Below, piece by piece: positions 17,866 through 24,754 of a stretch of 64,000 bases of DNA. The stretch's first letter is position 1. Each line of letters starts with the position of its first letter. The notes under the pieces were generated by a model. That model searched no databases. It saw only the letters and a program-made list of their open reading frames with translations, and had not been told where the DNA came from. Source of the DNA: Parasphingorhabdus sp. (GTDB lineage: Bacteria; Pseudomonadota; Alphaproteobacteria; Sphingomonadales; Sphingomonadaceae); NCBI GenBank assembly GCA_030373505.1, contig JAUCYS010000010.1, positions 89,163 through 153,162 of the forward strand, given 5' to 3'. Both the position numbers and the translations under genes were made by a program.

Positions 17866-18014
17866 CAGACAAAATGGCCGGGGCCCCTTCTTTCCCCCTT
17901 GCCGAAGTAAGGTCCCGGCCACCTTTTGAAATTCAACAGGTTGATGTAGAACAGGACTGGAGCGACGGCTCGAACAAGTTCCGACACAACCACAGACGCA
18001 ACCGGAGTATGTAC

Positions 18015-18689
18015 ATGGCAGGCATTTTTTCAAGAACGCGCGATATCATCGCGGCCAACGTTACCGACATGCTGGACAAGGCAGAAGACCCGTCCAAGAT
18101 GATCCGCATGATCATCCTCGAGATGGAGGAAACGCTCGTCGAAGTCCGCGCCTCCGCCGCCCGCACGATCGCCGACCAGAAGGAAATGCGCCGGCATATC
18201 GACAAGCTCGATCATCTGACCGAAGACTGGGGCGAAAAGGCCCAGCTGGCGCTGTCCAAGGACCGCGAGGATCTGGCGAAAGCCGCGCTGATCGAAAAGC
18301 GCAAGGCGGCCGACATGGCCGACCAGCTGAAGGCAGAAATTCAGGTGCTGGATGATGCGCTGCGTTCCTCGGAAGCCGACATCGCCAAATTGCAGAAGAA
18401 GCTGCAGGAAGCCCGGTCGCGCCAGAGCAACCTGGTCAATCGTCTGGAAAGCGCCGAAAACCGCGTGAAGCTGCGCGAAATGTACAATGGCGAAAAGGTC
18501 CATGATGCTTTCTCCCGCTTTGAATATCTCGAGCGTCAGGTCGACTTCGCCGAAGGCCGCGCCGATGCGCTTGGCATGGGCGGCGAGCCGCAGAGCCTGG
18601 AAAACCAGATCGCCGCGCTCGAATCCAGCGACAAGATCGATGCAGAACTGGAAGCCATGAAGGCGGCCATGAAGAAAGGTGACGCATAA
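18015..18689 (+). CDS. pspA: phage shock protein A
   Basis: 224 residues, matching E. coli PspA (222). PspA is an ESCRT-III-like membrane-binding protein that inhibits PspF and protects damaged membranes. The start MAGIFSRTRDIIAANVTDML gives the conserved amphipathic N-terminal helix and has GGAG seven bases upstream. The frame is also open for 51 codons further up to an ATG at 17862 that overlaps the small gene by ATGA, but that would bury the amphipathic helix. The rest is long coiled coil (EEMEETLVEVRASAARTIADQKEM to the DAFSRFEYLERQVDFAEGRAD block). Confidence 0.95.
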   Translation: MAGIFSRTRDIIAANVTDMLDKAEDPSKMIRMIILEMEETLVEVRASAARTIADQKEMRRHIDKLDHLTEDWGEKAQLALSKDREDLAKAALIEKRKAADMADQLKAEIQVLDDALRSSEADIAKLQKKLQEARSRQSNLVNRLESAENRVKLREMYNGEKVHDAFSRFEYLERQVDFAEGRADALGMGGEPQSLENQIAALESSDKIDAELEAMKAAMKKGDA

Positions 18690-18997
18690 TGCAGGAAGAA
18701 CTGATCATCATCCCCATCGTCATGGGCACCCTGTTCATTGGCCTGCCGTGGCTGATCTTCCACTATGTCACAAAATGGAAAACCGCGGCGACGATCACCA
18801 ATGAAGACGAAAATCTGCTCGAAGAATTGCACCATATGGCGCGGCGTCTGGATGACCGGATGGAAACCATCGAGCGCATCATGGCAGCGGACAATCCGGA
18901 CTGGCGCCAGTCTGCCCTGCCCACTCCGTCGGCGTCCCCTGCTCCCACGCTCGAAAATTTTGACGAGCTGCTGAAAAAAGAAAGGCACCCATCATGA
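18689..18997 (+). CDS. pspB: phage shock protein B
   Basis: 102 residues. An N-terminal membrane helix (IIIPIVMGTLFIGLPWLIFHYV, about 6-27) is followed by a short coiled coil containing ARRLDDRMETIERIMAADNPDWR, which matches the PspB signature (E. coli: RMRERIQALESILDAEHPNWR). It is longer than E. coli PspB (74) by a Pro/Ser-rich tail. PspB with PspC senses stress at the membrane and relieves PspA inhibition of PspF. Its start overlaps the pspA stop (TAATG). Confidence 0.9.
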   Translation: MQEELIIIPIVMGTLFIGLPWLIFHYVTKWKTAATITNEDENLLEELHHMARRLDDRMETIERIMAADNPDWRQSALPTPSASPAPTLENFDELLKKERHPS

Positions 18998-19377
18998 GCT
19001 CTTCCCGCACCAAATTCTATCTCGACAAGAGACGCGCCAAATGGAGCGGGGTCTGCGCCGGGATCGCCGATTATACCGGGATCAATGTGGCCTGGGTCCG
19101 ACTGGCAGCGATCATCGCCACCGTCACCTTCGCCTTTCCCTGGACGCTGGTCGCCTACTGGATCGCGGCAAAAATATCCGAGCCAAAGCCGATGGGCATG
19201 TATCTGAGCGATCCGGAGGACACGAAATTCTGGCAGGGCGTGCGCCAGTCGCCCCGCCGCACCACCCGCGATATCAAATCCCGGTTCCGCGAAATCGACC
19301 GCAAGCTGGCCGACATGGAACTCTATTACACAAGCAAGAATACCGCGCTGTCGAACGAGATCGAAAATCTGCGCTGA
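18994..19377 (+). CDS. pspC: phage shock protein C
   Basis: 127 residues. The PspC domain is KFYLDKRRAKWSGVCAGIADYTGINVAWVRLAAII, with a second hydrophobic stretch FPWTLVAYWIAAK. The C-terminal half is a predicted coiled coil ending SNEIENLR, the same kind of ending found in the six small proteins that follow. It overlaps pspB by 4 bases. Expected to sit in the inner membrane and work with PspB. Confidence 0.92.
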   Translation: MSSSRTKFYLDKRRAKWSGVCAGIADYTGINVAWVRLAAIIATVTFAFPWTLVAYWIAAKISEPKPMGMYLSDPEDTKFWQGVRQSPRRTTRDIKSRFREIDRKLADMELYYTSKNTALSNEIENLR

Positions 19378-19400
19378 GCGGCTGAACAGGGAGAATGAAA

Positions 19401-19709
19401 ATGGATTGGGGAAGCCCGCAATTTGTCCTCGCGATCATCGCCATCAGCTACGGAGGATGGATCGTCAACAACTGGATCCGAGCCAAACATGGCTATGAGC
19501 TGGAAGACGAATGGGGCGGGAAATCCGGAAAATCCGGAAAAGCCGGCCCGGATGAGCAACGCAAGATCGAATTGCTGTCCAACGAGAATGCCCAGCTGGT
19601 CGGGAAGATCGACCGGCTGCAGGAACGGCTCCAGGTTCTGGAACGGATCGCCACCGATCCCGCCAAGCGCACCGCCGATGAAATCGAAGCCCTGAGGGAG
19701 AAAAACTGA
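19401..19709 (+). CDS. PspB-like small membrane coiled-coil protein 1
   Basis: 102 residues from ATG 19401, which has AGGGAG seven bases upstream; the ATG at 19395 is too close to that site. One N-terminal membrane helix (about 7-26, FVLAIIAISYGGWIVNNWI), then KHGYELEDEWG, a Gly/Ser/Lys linker (KSGKSGKAG), and a coiled coil with LQERLQVLERIATDPAKRTADEIEALREKN. The LxERhxhLExIxTD core is shared with PspB. The GGWhhxxWhRxKxGYxLExxWG block is shared with protein 2. Function unknown; the location argues for a role in Psp signalling or membrane protection. Confidence 0.8.
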   Translation: MDWGSPQFVLAIIAISYGGWIVNNWIRAKHGYELEDEWGGKSGKSGKAGPDEQRKIELLSNENAQLVGKIDRLQERLQVLERIATDPAKRTADEIEALREKN

Positions 19710-20038
19710 TGGACCCGGATAAAATTTCCTTCCTGACTTCCATTGCCCCGATGATTGCAGTGGTCACCGCCATCGCCGTTGGCGGCTGGGTTCTCACGAC
19801 CTGGATGCGGGTCAAGAACGGATATCCCCTCGAAAACCAGTGGGGCAAGGCGGTCTATCCGAAAACCGATCGGGAAGCGGCCGAGCGAGTCAAATTGCTC
19901 ACCAATGAAAATGCCGAACTGCGCGCAGAACTGGGGTCCATCAAGGATCGGCTCGCCAATGTTGAACGGATCGTGACCGACGACAGCCACCGGCTGACCC
20001 AGGAAATCGAGCAATTGCGCGACAAGCGCGCAAACTGA
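19709..20038 (+). CDS. PspB-like small membrane coiled-coil protein 2
   Basis: 109 residues. A membrane helix at about 9-31 (IAPMIAVVTAIAVGGWVLTTW) is followed by MRVKNGYPLENQWGK and a coiled coil with IKDRLANVERIVTDDSHRLTQEIEQLRDK. It is the closest paralogue of protein 1 and overlaps it by one base (TGATG). The C-terminal EIEQLRDK ending recurs in proteins 4 and 5. No enzymatic residues are visible. Confidence 0.8.
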   Translation: MDPDKISFLTSIAPMIAVVTAIAVGGWVLTTWMRVKNGYPLENQWGKAVYPKTDREAAERVKLLTNENAELRAELGSIKDRLANVERIVTDDSHRLTQEIEQLRDKRAN

Positions 20039-20048
20039 GGAGGATATT

Positions 20049-20333
20049 GTGAGCACATTTGCCTTTCTGACCTTTTTCCTGATCGTGGTCGGTATCCCGG
20101 TAATCGGCGGCTTCGTGAGCAAGATGCACAAGGCCAATATCGAGCTGGAAAAGAAGAAGCTCGAAACCCTTGGCCACCAGACCGCCGAAAAAGCGGCTCA
20201 ATATGCCGCGCATACCCAGAGGCTCGAACAGCGCGTGCGCGTTCTGGAACGCATCATCACCGACAAGGGATTCGATGTTTCGATGCAGATTGAAGAATTG
20301 CGCAGCGAACCTGAAACGAAGGAACTGAACTGA
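20049..20333 (+). CDS. PspB-like small membrane coiled-coil protein 3
   Basis: 94 residues from GTG 20049 with GAGGAGG upstream. A membrane helix (about 4-22, FAFLTFFLIVVGIPVIGGFV) is followed by a basic/acidic segment KMHKANIELEKKKLETLG and the coiled coil QRLEQRVRVLERIITDKGFDVSMQIEELR. It lacks the GYxLExxWG block of proteins 1 and 2. Function unknown. Confidence 0.78.
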   Translation: MSTFAFLTFFLIVVGIPVIGGFVSKMHKANIELEKKKLETLGHQTAEKAAQYAAHTQRLEQRVRVLERIITDKGFDVSMQIEELRSEPETKELN

Positions 20334-20587
20334 TGGGCTTTGAATTTGCACTTCTCATTCCGCTCGCTCCCTTTGCGCTGGGTGCGCTCTGGATATGGAC
20401 CCGCCATCAGAGCAAAATGGCGGAAAAATACGGCCATCTTCCGAAAGGCGTGGACGCGGACACCGACCGGATGCGCGAGGAACTGAAATATCTGAAGGAG
20501 CGGGTGGCGGTTCTGGAGCAGATCACCACCGACGGCCACAGCACCAGGCAGCTGGAAAATGAAATTGAACAATTGCGGGATCGCTGA
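20333..20587 (+). CDS. PspB-like small membrane coiled-coil protein 4
   Basis: 84 residues. A membrane helix at about 4-22 (EFALLIPLAPFALGALWIW) is followed by TRHQSKMAEKYGHLPKG, then LKYLKERVAVLEQITTDGHSTRQLENEIEQLRDR. Of the six it is among the nearest in size and layout to classic PspB. The segment YLKERVAVLE is identical in protein 5, which suggests a recent duplication of that part or strong constraint. It overlaps protein 3 by one base (TGATG). Confidence 0.8.
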   Translation: MGFEFALLIPLAPFALGALWIWTRHQSKMAEKYGHLPKGVDADTDRMREELKYLKERVAVLEQITTDGHSTRQLENEIEQLRDR

Positions 20588-20612
20588 TCCGGATTGATTG
20601 AGGAGACAGGAT

Positions 20613-20882
20613 ATGGGTTGGCCAGAAGCTGTGGTTGCCATCATCATCATTGTGACGATCGGACGAGTGATGCGGTCCAAATATCGCGCCGAGCATGGCA
20701 TTCTCGAGGATCGCAGAGGAAATGCCATCGGATCCCAGGCGAGAAACGATCCGCAGAACGAACGTCTGCAAGAGGAAGTGAAATATCTCAAGGAGCGGGT
20801 GGCGGTGCTCGAGAAAATTGCCACCGATGATCGCGGATCCCGCGAACTGGAAAAAGAGATCGAGAAATTGCGCGACCGCTGA
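20613..20882 (+). CDS. PspB-like small membrane coiled-coil protein 5
   Basis: 89 residues from ATG 20613 (MGWPEA), which has GAGGAG at a good distance; an upstream TTG frame is not needed. A membrane helix at about 5-21 (EAVVAIIIIVTIGRVM) is followed by KYRAEHGILEDRRGN, which resembles the GYxLExxWG block, and the coiled coil VKYLKERVAVLEKIATDDRGSRELEKEIEKLRDR. Function unknown. Confidence 0.8.
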   Translation: MGWPEAVVAIIIIVTIGRVMRSKYRAEHGILEDRRGNAIGSQARNDPQNERLQEEVKYLKERVAVLEKIATDDRGSRELEKEIEKLRDR

Positions 20883-20912
20883 GCCGGTCCGGAAAGTAGA
20901 AGGACAAGCATA

Positions 20913-21143
20913 ATGCAAGAACCTGCTTTTTATATGATCACCGCGGCCTTTTCCCTGATCGGGCTCACGGTATTGTCGCTCGTCGCCCTGCGCGGATGGC
21001 GCGACTGGATCGCCCTGAAGGCCCGCGAACTGGAGCAGCGCCGCGAGGACAATCCGCCCACCGCAACATCGCGGATAGAGGTTGCGGATCTGAAGGAACG
21101 GATTCGCAAGCTGGAAGCCATTGCGGCCGGCGTGGAGCTTTGA
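20913..21143 (+). CDS. PspB-like small membrane coiled-coil protein 6 (short)
   Basis: 76 residues with AGAAGGA upstream of ATG 20913. A membrane helix at about 7-27 (YMITAAFSLIGLTVLSLVAL) is followed by a charged stretch and only the first half of the shared coiled coil, VADLKERIRKLEAIAAG. The TD and EIExLRDR ending of the other copies is missing, so this is the most divergent or truncated copy. It is the last gene of the psp run; palindromic repeats follow. Confidence 0.75.
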   Translation: MQEPAFYMITAAFSLIGLTVLSLVALRGWRDWIALKARELEQRREDNPPTATSRIEVADLKERIRKLEAIAAGVEL

Positions 21144-21172
21144 CTACAAACCGTTCATGCTGAAGCTACACA

Positions 21173-21266
21173 CCGTTCGTGCCGAGCTTGTCGAAGCACT
21201 GGTCTGCGCGTGCCTCCTGCCGTTGACCTGCGGTCGCCTTCGGCTCGACAGGCTCAGGGCGAACGG
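21173..21266. repeat. inverted pair of REP-like units after the psp operon
   Basis: Units at 21173-21197 and 21237-21266 face each other and share the core CTTGTCGAAGC / CGACAGGCTCAG with CCGTTCG / CGAACGG ends, so the transcript can fold into a long hairpin. A third, decayed unit lies at 21151-21169. It is the same family as in trmD and between gatC and gatA. It may mark the 3' end of the psp transcript. Confidence 0.85.
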
Positions 21267-21335
21267 ATGAATCGGCACGAGGCGAACGGCAAAAATGGGT
21301 GACGTTGTCGCCACACACTGCTAACCGCCCTCCCC

Positions 21336-21740
21336 ATGAGCAAAATTGACGATCTGATCGAAGAATATGAGTTTCTCGAGGCCGATGACCGTTACCGGTT
21401 GCTGATCGATCTCGGCAAGCAGCTGGACCCGATGCCGGATGCGCTGAAAACCGATGCCACGCTGGTGCGGGGCTGTTCCGCGTCGGTCTGGGTCTATCCC
21501 ACACAACTGGACGACGGGCGGCTGCATTTTCTGGCCGACAGCAATGCAGCCATTACCAAGGGCATCATCGCGCTGGTGCTGGAGACCGTGCAGGACCAGA
21601 CCACGGAGCAGATCCGGCAAACCGATATCGCTGCGGTGCTGGAGCCCTTTGATCTGAAGAATCAGCTGAGTTCCAACCGGACCCAGGGCATTCCCAACAT
21701 GATTGCACTGATCCAGCAGACAGCCGAGCGGTTGCAGTGA
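21336..21740 (+). CDS. sufE: SufE family sulfur-acceptor protein
   Basis: 134 residues. SufE takes persulfide sulfur from the cysteine desulfurase SufS and stimulates it, for Fe-S cluster assembly. The acceptor Cys is in LVRGCSASVWVY at about residue 49. EYEFLEADDRYRLLIDLGKQL is the family N-terminus and NRTQGIPNMI the C-terminus. No suf operon is adjacent, so it is a stand-alone copy, as in several alphaproteobacteria. Confidence 0.93.
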   Translation: MSKIDDLIEEYEFLEADDRYRLLIDLGKQLDPMPDALKTDATLVRGCSASVWVYPTQLDDGRLHFLADSNAAITKGIIALVLETVQDQTTEQIRQTDIAAVLEPFDLKNQLSSNRTQGIPNMIALIQQTAERLQ

Positions 21741-21868
21741 TACCGCTACGCCTGCTCACGTAAGAGCGCAGCGCCCGGTTACCGTTGCAGAAAGTTTTGA
21801 ACTGGGCAGACCAGTTTATAGCCTGCTGACTTCCCCGATATTGTGATCGTCGCAAGCGCAGGAGATGG

Positions 21869-21888
21869 ATTCCTGCCTGCGCAGGAAT
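21869..21888. repeat. short palindrome between sufE and the J-domain gene
   Basis: ATTCCTGC, CTGC, GCAGGAAT forms a perfect 8-base stem with a 4-base loop. It resembles the end of a second common dispersed repeat ('TGGATTCCTGCC...'). It lies 3' of both convergent genes. No T-run follows, so a terminator role is doubtful. Confidence 0.5.
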
Positions 21889-21894
21889 ACCAGG

Positions 21895-22431
21895 CTAGAT
21901 CGGTTTCCAGACGCGCCGTTCCTCGGCAATGCGCAGAACTTCAAAGGCCGCCTGTGCCGTCTGGAACTTCCTAGCCGCTTCCGCATCGCCGGGATTGACG
22001 TCCGGATGATATTCCTTGGCCATCGACCGCCAGGCCTTTTTCACCGTTTCAAATTCCACATCGGGAGTCAGGTCGAAAATTTCCAGCGCGGTCATCTCGT
22101 CGCGCGAACGGCTGCCGTCGCCGGAGCCCATCCAGCTGTAATGGGCCGCTTCCTGATAGGCGTTGGCATCGCGTTGCTCGTCGGCCTCGCGCTTCTTGCG
22201 CTCTTCCTTGTCGAGACCTTCGAAATAGTCCCATCCGCGATTATATTCAGCGGCATGGGTCTGGCAGAAATACCAGCGCTCGGGGCTGTTGGGCGATTTG
22301 GGTGCCGGGCAGTTGCCGGCTTCGTCGCAACCGTGGCGGTCGCAGATCTTGACCTGCTGCGTTTCACGGGAGCTTTCATAGCTTCCCCAGCGGGGAAAGC
22401 CCCAATTGTCGGATCGTTTGGCTTTTGGCAT
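21895..22431 (-). CDS. J-domain protein with N-terminal Cys motif
   Basis: 178 residues from ATG 22431 (MPKAKRSDNWGFPRW). The N-terminal half has CDRHGCDEAGNCPAPK and later WYFCQTHAAEYNRGWDYFEGL, conserved-looking Cys/His positions that could bind a metal. The J domain is C-terminal (about residues 115-175) with the essential HPD in KEYHPDVNPGDAEA. The order is unlike DnaJ, which has J first. It would activate a DnaK-type chaperone; the client is unknown. This class appears restricted to alphaproteobacteria as far as I recall. Confidence 0.88.
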   Translation of the reverse strand: MPKAKRSDNWGFPRWGSYESSRETQQVKICDRHGCDEAGNCPAPKSPNSPERWYFCQTHAAEYNRGWDYFEGLDKEERKKREADEQRDANAYQEAAHYSWMGSGDGSRSRDEMTALEIFDLTPDVEFETVKKAWRSMAKEYHPDVNPGDAEAARKFQTAQAAFEVLRIAEERRVWKPI

Positions 22432-22480
22432 AGTCTCTATTCTAACAGAGGCGGGTCGCAAGTTCCACCGCTAAGATAAT

Positions 22481-22922
22481 ACCAGAGGGTCTGTAAGCCG
22501 GGTTCTGTCCACCCGCCTCCGCATAAAGCTTAGGCGGGATAGCCAGCCATTCATCTGGGCCATGCATTGCTGCGTGGCTCTAGCAACCAACCCGGGCTGC
22601 AGGCCGAAAAAGCCATATGCCGCCCCTATTTGGTTTTGCTCCAGGTGGGGTTTACCGTGCCAGGCCTGTTGCCAGCCCCGCGGTGCGCTCTTACCGCACC
22701 CTTTCATTGTCACGTGACCGAAGTCGTCGCGACCTGCTTTCTGTTGCACTTTCCCTAGGGTCGCCCCCGCCGGCCATTAACCGGCACCTTTTAATCGTGG
22801 AGCCCGGACTTTCCTCCCTCCTACGCTAAAGCTTCGGCGGACAGGCCCGCCAGGATATTTCGGTATCCCGGGCTCGCCCGCCGGAGCTTTAGCGTAGGAG
22901 GACGGCTGGCCGACCCTCTGGT
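22481..22922 (-). ncRNA. rnpB: RNase P RNA
   Basis: On the minus strand the RNA contains the universal GAGGAAAGTCCGGGCTCCA near its 5' third (about 22800-22819) and ends GGACAGAACCCGGCTTACAG, with CCAGAGGGTC at the 5' end pairing with GACCCTCTGG at the 3' end (P1). The ACAGAAAGCAGG and CTGGCAACAGG core parts are also present. About 440 bases is somewhat long for the class. The excess sits between P2 and the GAGGAAAG core, where an about 85-base hairpin with 24-base arms (22817-22840 and 22880-22903) occupies the P3 position. It is the catalytic RNA that trims tRNA 5' ends. Confidence 0.96.
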
Positions 22923-22927
22923 CCGCC

Positions 22928-23620
22928 CTATTTAGTGATTCCGCGCTCTCTGTCCAACATTAATGACAGAAGCAGCGAGCGGCATTCGCCGTCGATCACG
23001 CCGTCGATGATTTTTGGCCGGAACCGGCGCTGAAAGGCGACGACCGCAGCGGTCTGATCGGAGATGTCATAGCCGAACCGTTCGAGCGCCAGCATGAAGC
23101 CGCCATCGGTCCAGGGCGGGTCGCCTAGCTTCAGCGGCGGTTTCTTGAGCGCAATGCCGTGGCGGGCCAGTCTTTCCCAGTCGAAAAGCTCGCCCGGGTC
23201 CTGCTTGCGGGCGGGCGCGAGATCACTATGGCCGATGACATTTGTCGGGGTGATATGGTGCCGCTGCACGATATCATGGGCGAGCCGGGTGACCGCATCC
23301 ATCTGTTCTTCCGGGAACGGCACATAGCCCCATTCATGGCCGGGATTGACGATCTCGATGCCGATGCTGGCGCTGTTGACGTCCGTGATGCCGCGCCAGT
23401 AGCCGCGGCCGGCGTGCCAGGCGCGCTTTTCCTCGTCGACCATCTGGACGACCTGGCCGTCCTCGGTGACGACATAATGGGCGGAGACCTTGGCTTCCGG
23501 ATTGGCCAGCCAGCTGATCGCCGAGGCCGCGTCCTTCATGCCCGTATAATGCATGACCAGGATGCTGATCGGCAGCGCACGTTCGTCATAATTGGGAGAC
23601 GGCGTCCATATCCTATCCAT
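22928..23620 (-). CDS. N-acetylmuramoyl-L-alanine amidase, AmpD type
   Basis: 230 residues, Amidase_2 fold. Zinc ligands are expected in LVMHYTGM (His24 region), NPGHEWGY and GHSDLAPARKQDPGELFDW, which is the AmpD family end motif. A C-terminal peptidoglycan-binding-like part (VAFQRRFRPKIIDGVIDGECRSLL) follows, as in longer AmpD/AmiD proteins. No signal peptide is visible, so a cytoplasmic role in recycling anhydro-muropeptides is favoured. It ends just beyond the rnpB 5' end. Confidence 0.9.
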   Translation of the reverse strand: MDRIWTPSPNYDERALPISILVMHYTGMKDAASAISWLANPEAKVSAHYVVTEDGQVVQMVDEEKRAWHAGRGYWRGITDVNSASIGIEIVNPGHEWGYVPFPEEQMDAVTRLAHDIVQRHHITPTNVIGHSDLAPARKQDPGELFDWERLARHGIALKKPPLKLGDPPWTDGGFMLALERFGYDISDQTAAVVAFQRRFRPKIIDGVIDGECRSLLLSLMLDRERGITK

Positions 23621-23654
23621 AGCAGACTTCCTTCTCCAACCGGGCCGGGACCAT

Positions 23655-24296
23655 TCAGGCGGTTACAATAGCACCAAGAAGCAATTCTGTCCCGGATTCC
23701 GGAGAAATCCTGAGATCGCCGCCGTTTTTCAGGGCCAGTTCGCGCGTCATCCACGCCGCTGCGGTCCGGGCGCTGAGATCGGCGGGAGCGATCGTGCCGT
23801 CGAGCGCGGTCCGGATACCGTTATCCAGCGCGATTTTCGTGCCTTCCGCCCGGATCACCACCTCGATCCCGAGATCGCCCTGTTCCGCGCCGATGTCGAG
23901 GCGGCCACCCCTGACCAGCGTTTCCTTTGCGATCAGCGCCAGATTGAGCAAAATCTTGATCGCCTTTTTCGGCAAGGCATGGCCCTGAACCGCCCAGCCC
24001 AGAGTGATCTTGCCCGACTCGCCGAGCAACGCCTCGATCAACTGCCGCGCCTCGGCGGGATCAATCGTGTCGCCAAAGCCGCCCGCCGCGCCAAAGGCGA
24101 GCCGGAAATATTTCAGCTTGTCGGCAGAGGTTCGGGCGCTGTCGGCCAGCAGGTCCATGCAGCGGTCGCGCATCACCGGATCATCCTCGCCTTCGAGCAA
24201 TTCCAGCCCGTTGTTGAGCGCACCGACCGGACTTAGCAAATCATGACAGATTTTCGAACATAGGAGAGAGGCGAGGTCCACTTCGATATTCGACAT
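23655..24296 (-). CDS. chpT: histidine phosphotransferase ChpT
   Basis: 213 residues. In alphaproteobacteria ChpT passes phosphate from the hybrid kinase CckA to the cell-cycle regulators CtrA and CpdR. The phospho-accepting His18 is in LLCSKICHDLLSPVGALNNGLELL, a DHp-like helix. The C-terminal part resembles a histidine-kinase ATPase domain without ATP-binding boxes (MTRELALKNGGDLRISPESGTEL). ATG 24296 has no other candidate nearby. This gene is good evidence for an alphaproteobacterial host. Confidence 0.92.
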   Translation of the reverse strand: MSNIEVDLASLLCSKICHDLLSPVGALNNGLELLEGEDDPVMRDRCMDLLADSARTSADKLKYFRLAFGAAGGFGDTIDPAEARQLIEALLGESGKITLGWAVQGHALPKKAIKILLNLALIAKETLVRGGRLDIGAEQGDLGIEVVIRAEGTKIALDNGIRTALDGTIAPADLSARTAAAWMTRELALKNGGDLRISPESGTELLLGAIVTA

Positions 24297-24322
24297 ATAA
24301 ATGCGCTTTCAAACTGTGATTT

Positions 24323-24754
24323 CTATTCCGCGGCTGTTTGGCCTTTTGCATCGGCGCAATCAAGCGGGATCGCGTCAAAACGGCCATAAATTTCGCCATC
24401 GGGAACCGCCTGCCAGGCGGCGGCATCCTGCCCGTTGATGATCAGCCAGAGCCGGCCATCGGGCGCCGCGCTTTCGGCATCGGTGACCGAGGGACGCACC
24501 GGTCCCGAGGGGTGGGAATGATAATAGCCGAGGACAGGCTCGCCGCCGCTGCGTTCGCCCCGTTCCGCATCGATCAGGGTGCGGGGGTCAATCTCGAAAT
24601 GCCGGCGCGGATCGTCGGCGACATTTTTGGCCGCACGGCGGGCGCTGACCCTGCCCTCCCGGCCAAATAAAATTCCGCATATTTCCAGCCCCGCTGCCGC
24701 ACGGGCCAGTTGCTGCAGATCGGCCAACATCGCGCTTGATATAAGGAGTTGCAT
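24323..24754 (-). CDS. JAMM/MPN+ (M67) metallopeptidase
   Basis: 143 residues from ATG 24754 (MQLLISS); an in-frame ATG three codons upstream (24763) is possible. The JAMM zinc motif is YYHSHPSGPVRPSVTDAE, that is HxHPS followed by x7 and D, and a Glu in GLEICGILFG supplies the catalytic acid. Bacterial members remove C-terminal extensions from ubiquitin-like or sulfur-carrier proteins, but no such partner is encoded nearby. Its ATG and the rluD ATG share the palindrome CATG at 24752-24755. Confidence 0.88.
   Translation of the reverse strand: MQLLISSAMLADLQQLARAAAGLEICGILFGREGRVSARRAAKNVADDPRRHFEIDPRTLIDAERGERSGGEPVLGYYHSHPSGPVRPSVTDAESAAPDGRLWLIINGQDAAAWQAVPDGEIYGRFDAIPLDCADAKGQTAAE

Noticed and set aside
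17862..18689. PspA start at 17862
   Set aside because: It would add 51 residues before the conserved amphipathic helix; the GGAG site and family length support 18015.
17629..21143. Prophage origin suggested by the name 'phage shock'
   Set aside because: Psp is a host envelope-stress system. No integrase, capsid, terminase or attachment repeats are present, and base composition looks like the neighbours.
24579..24752. Extending rluD upstream by 58 codons
   Set aside because: The extra region is antisense to the JAMM gene and looks random. AAGGAG fixes the start at 24753.
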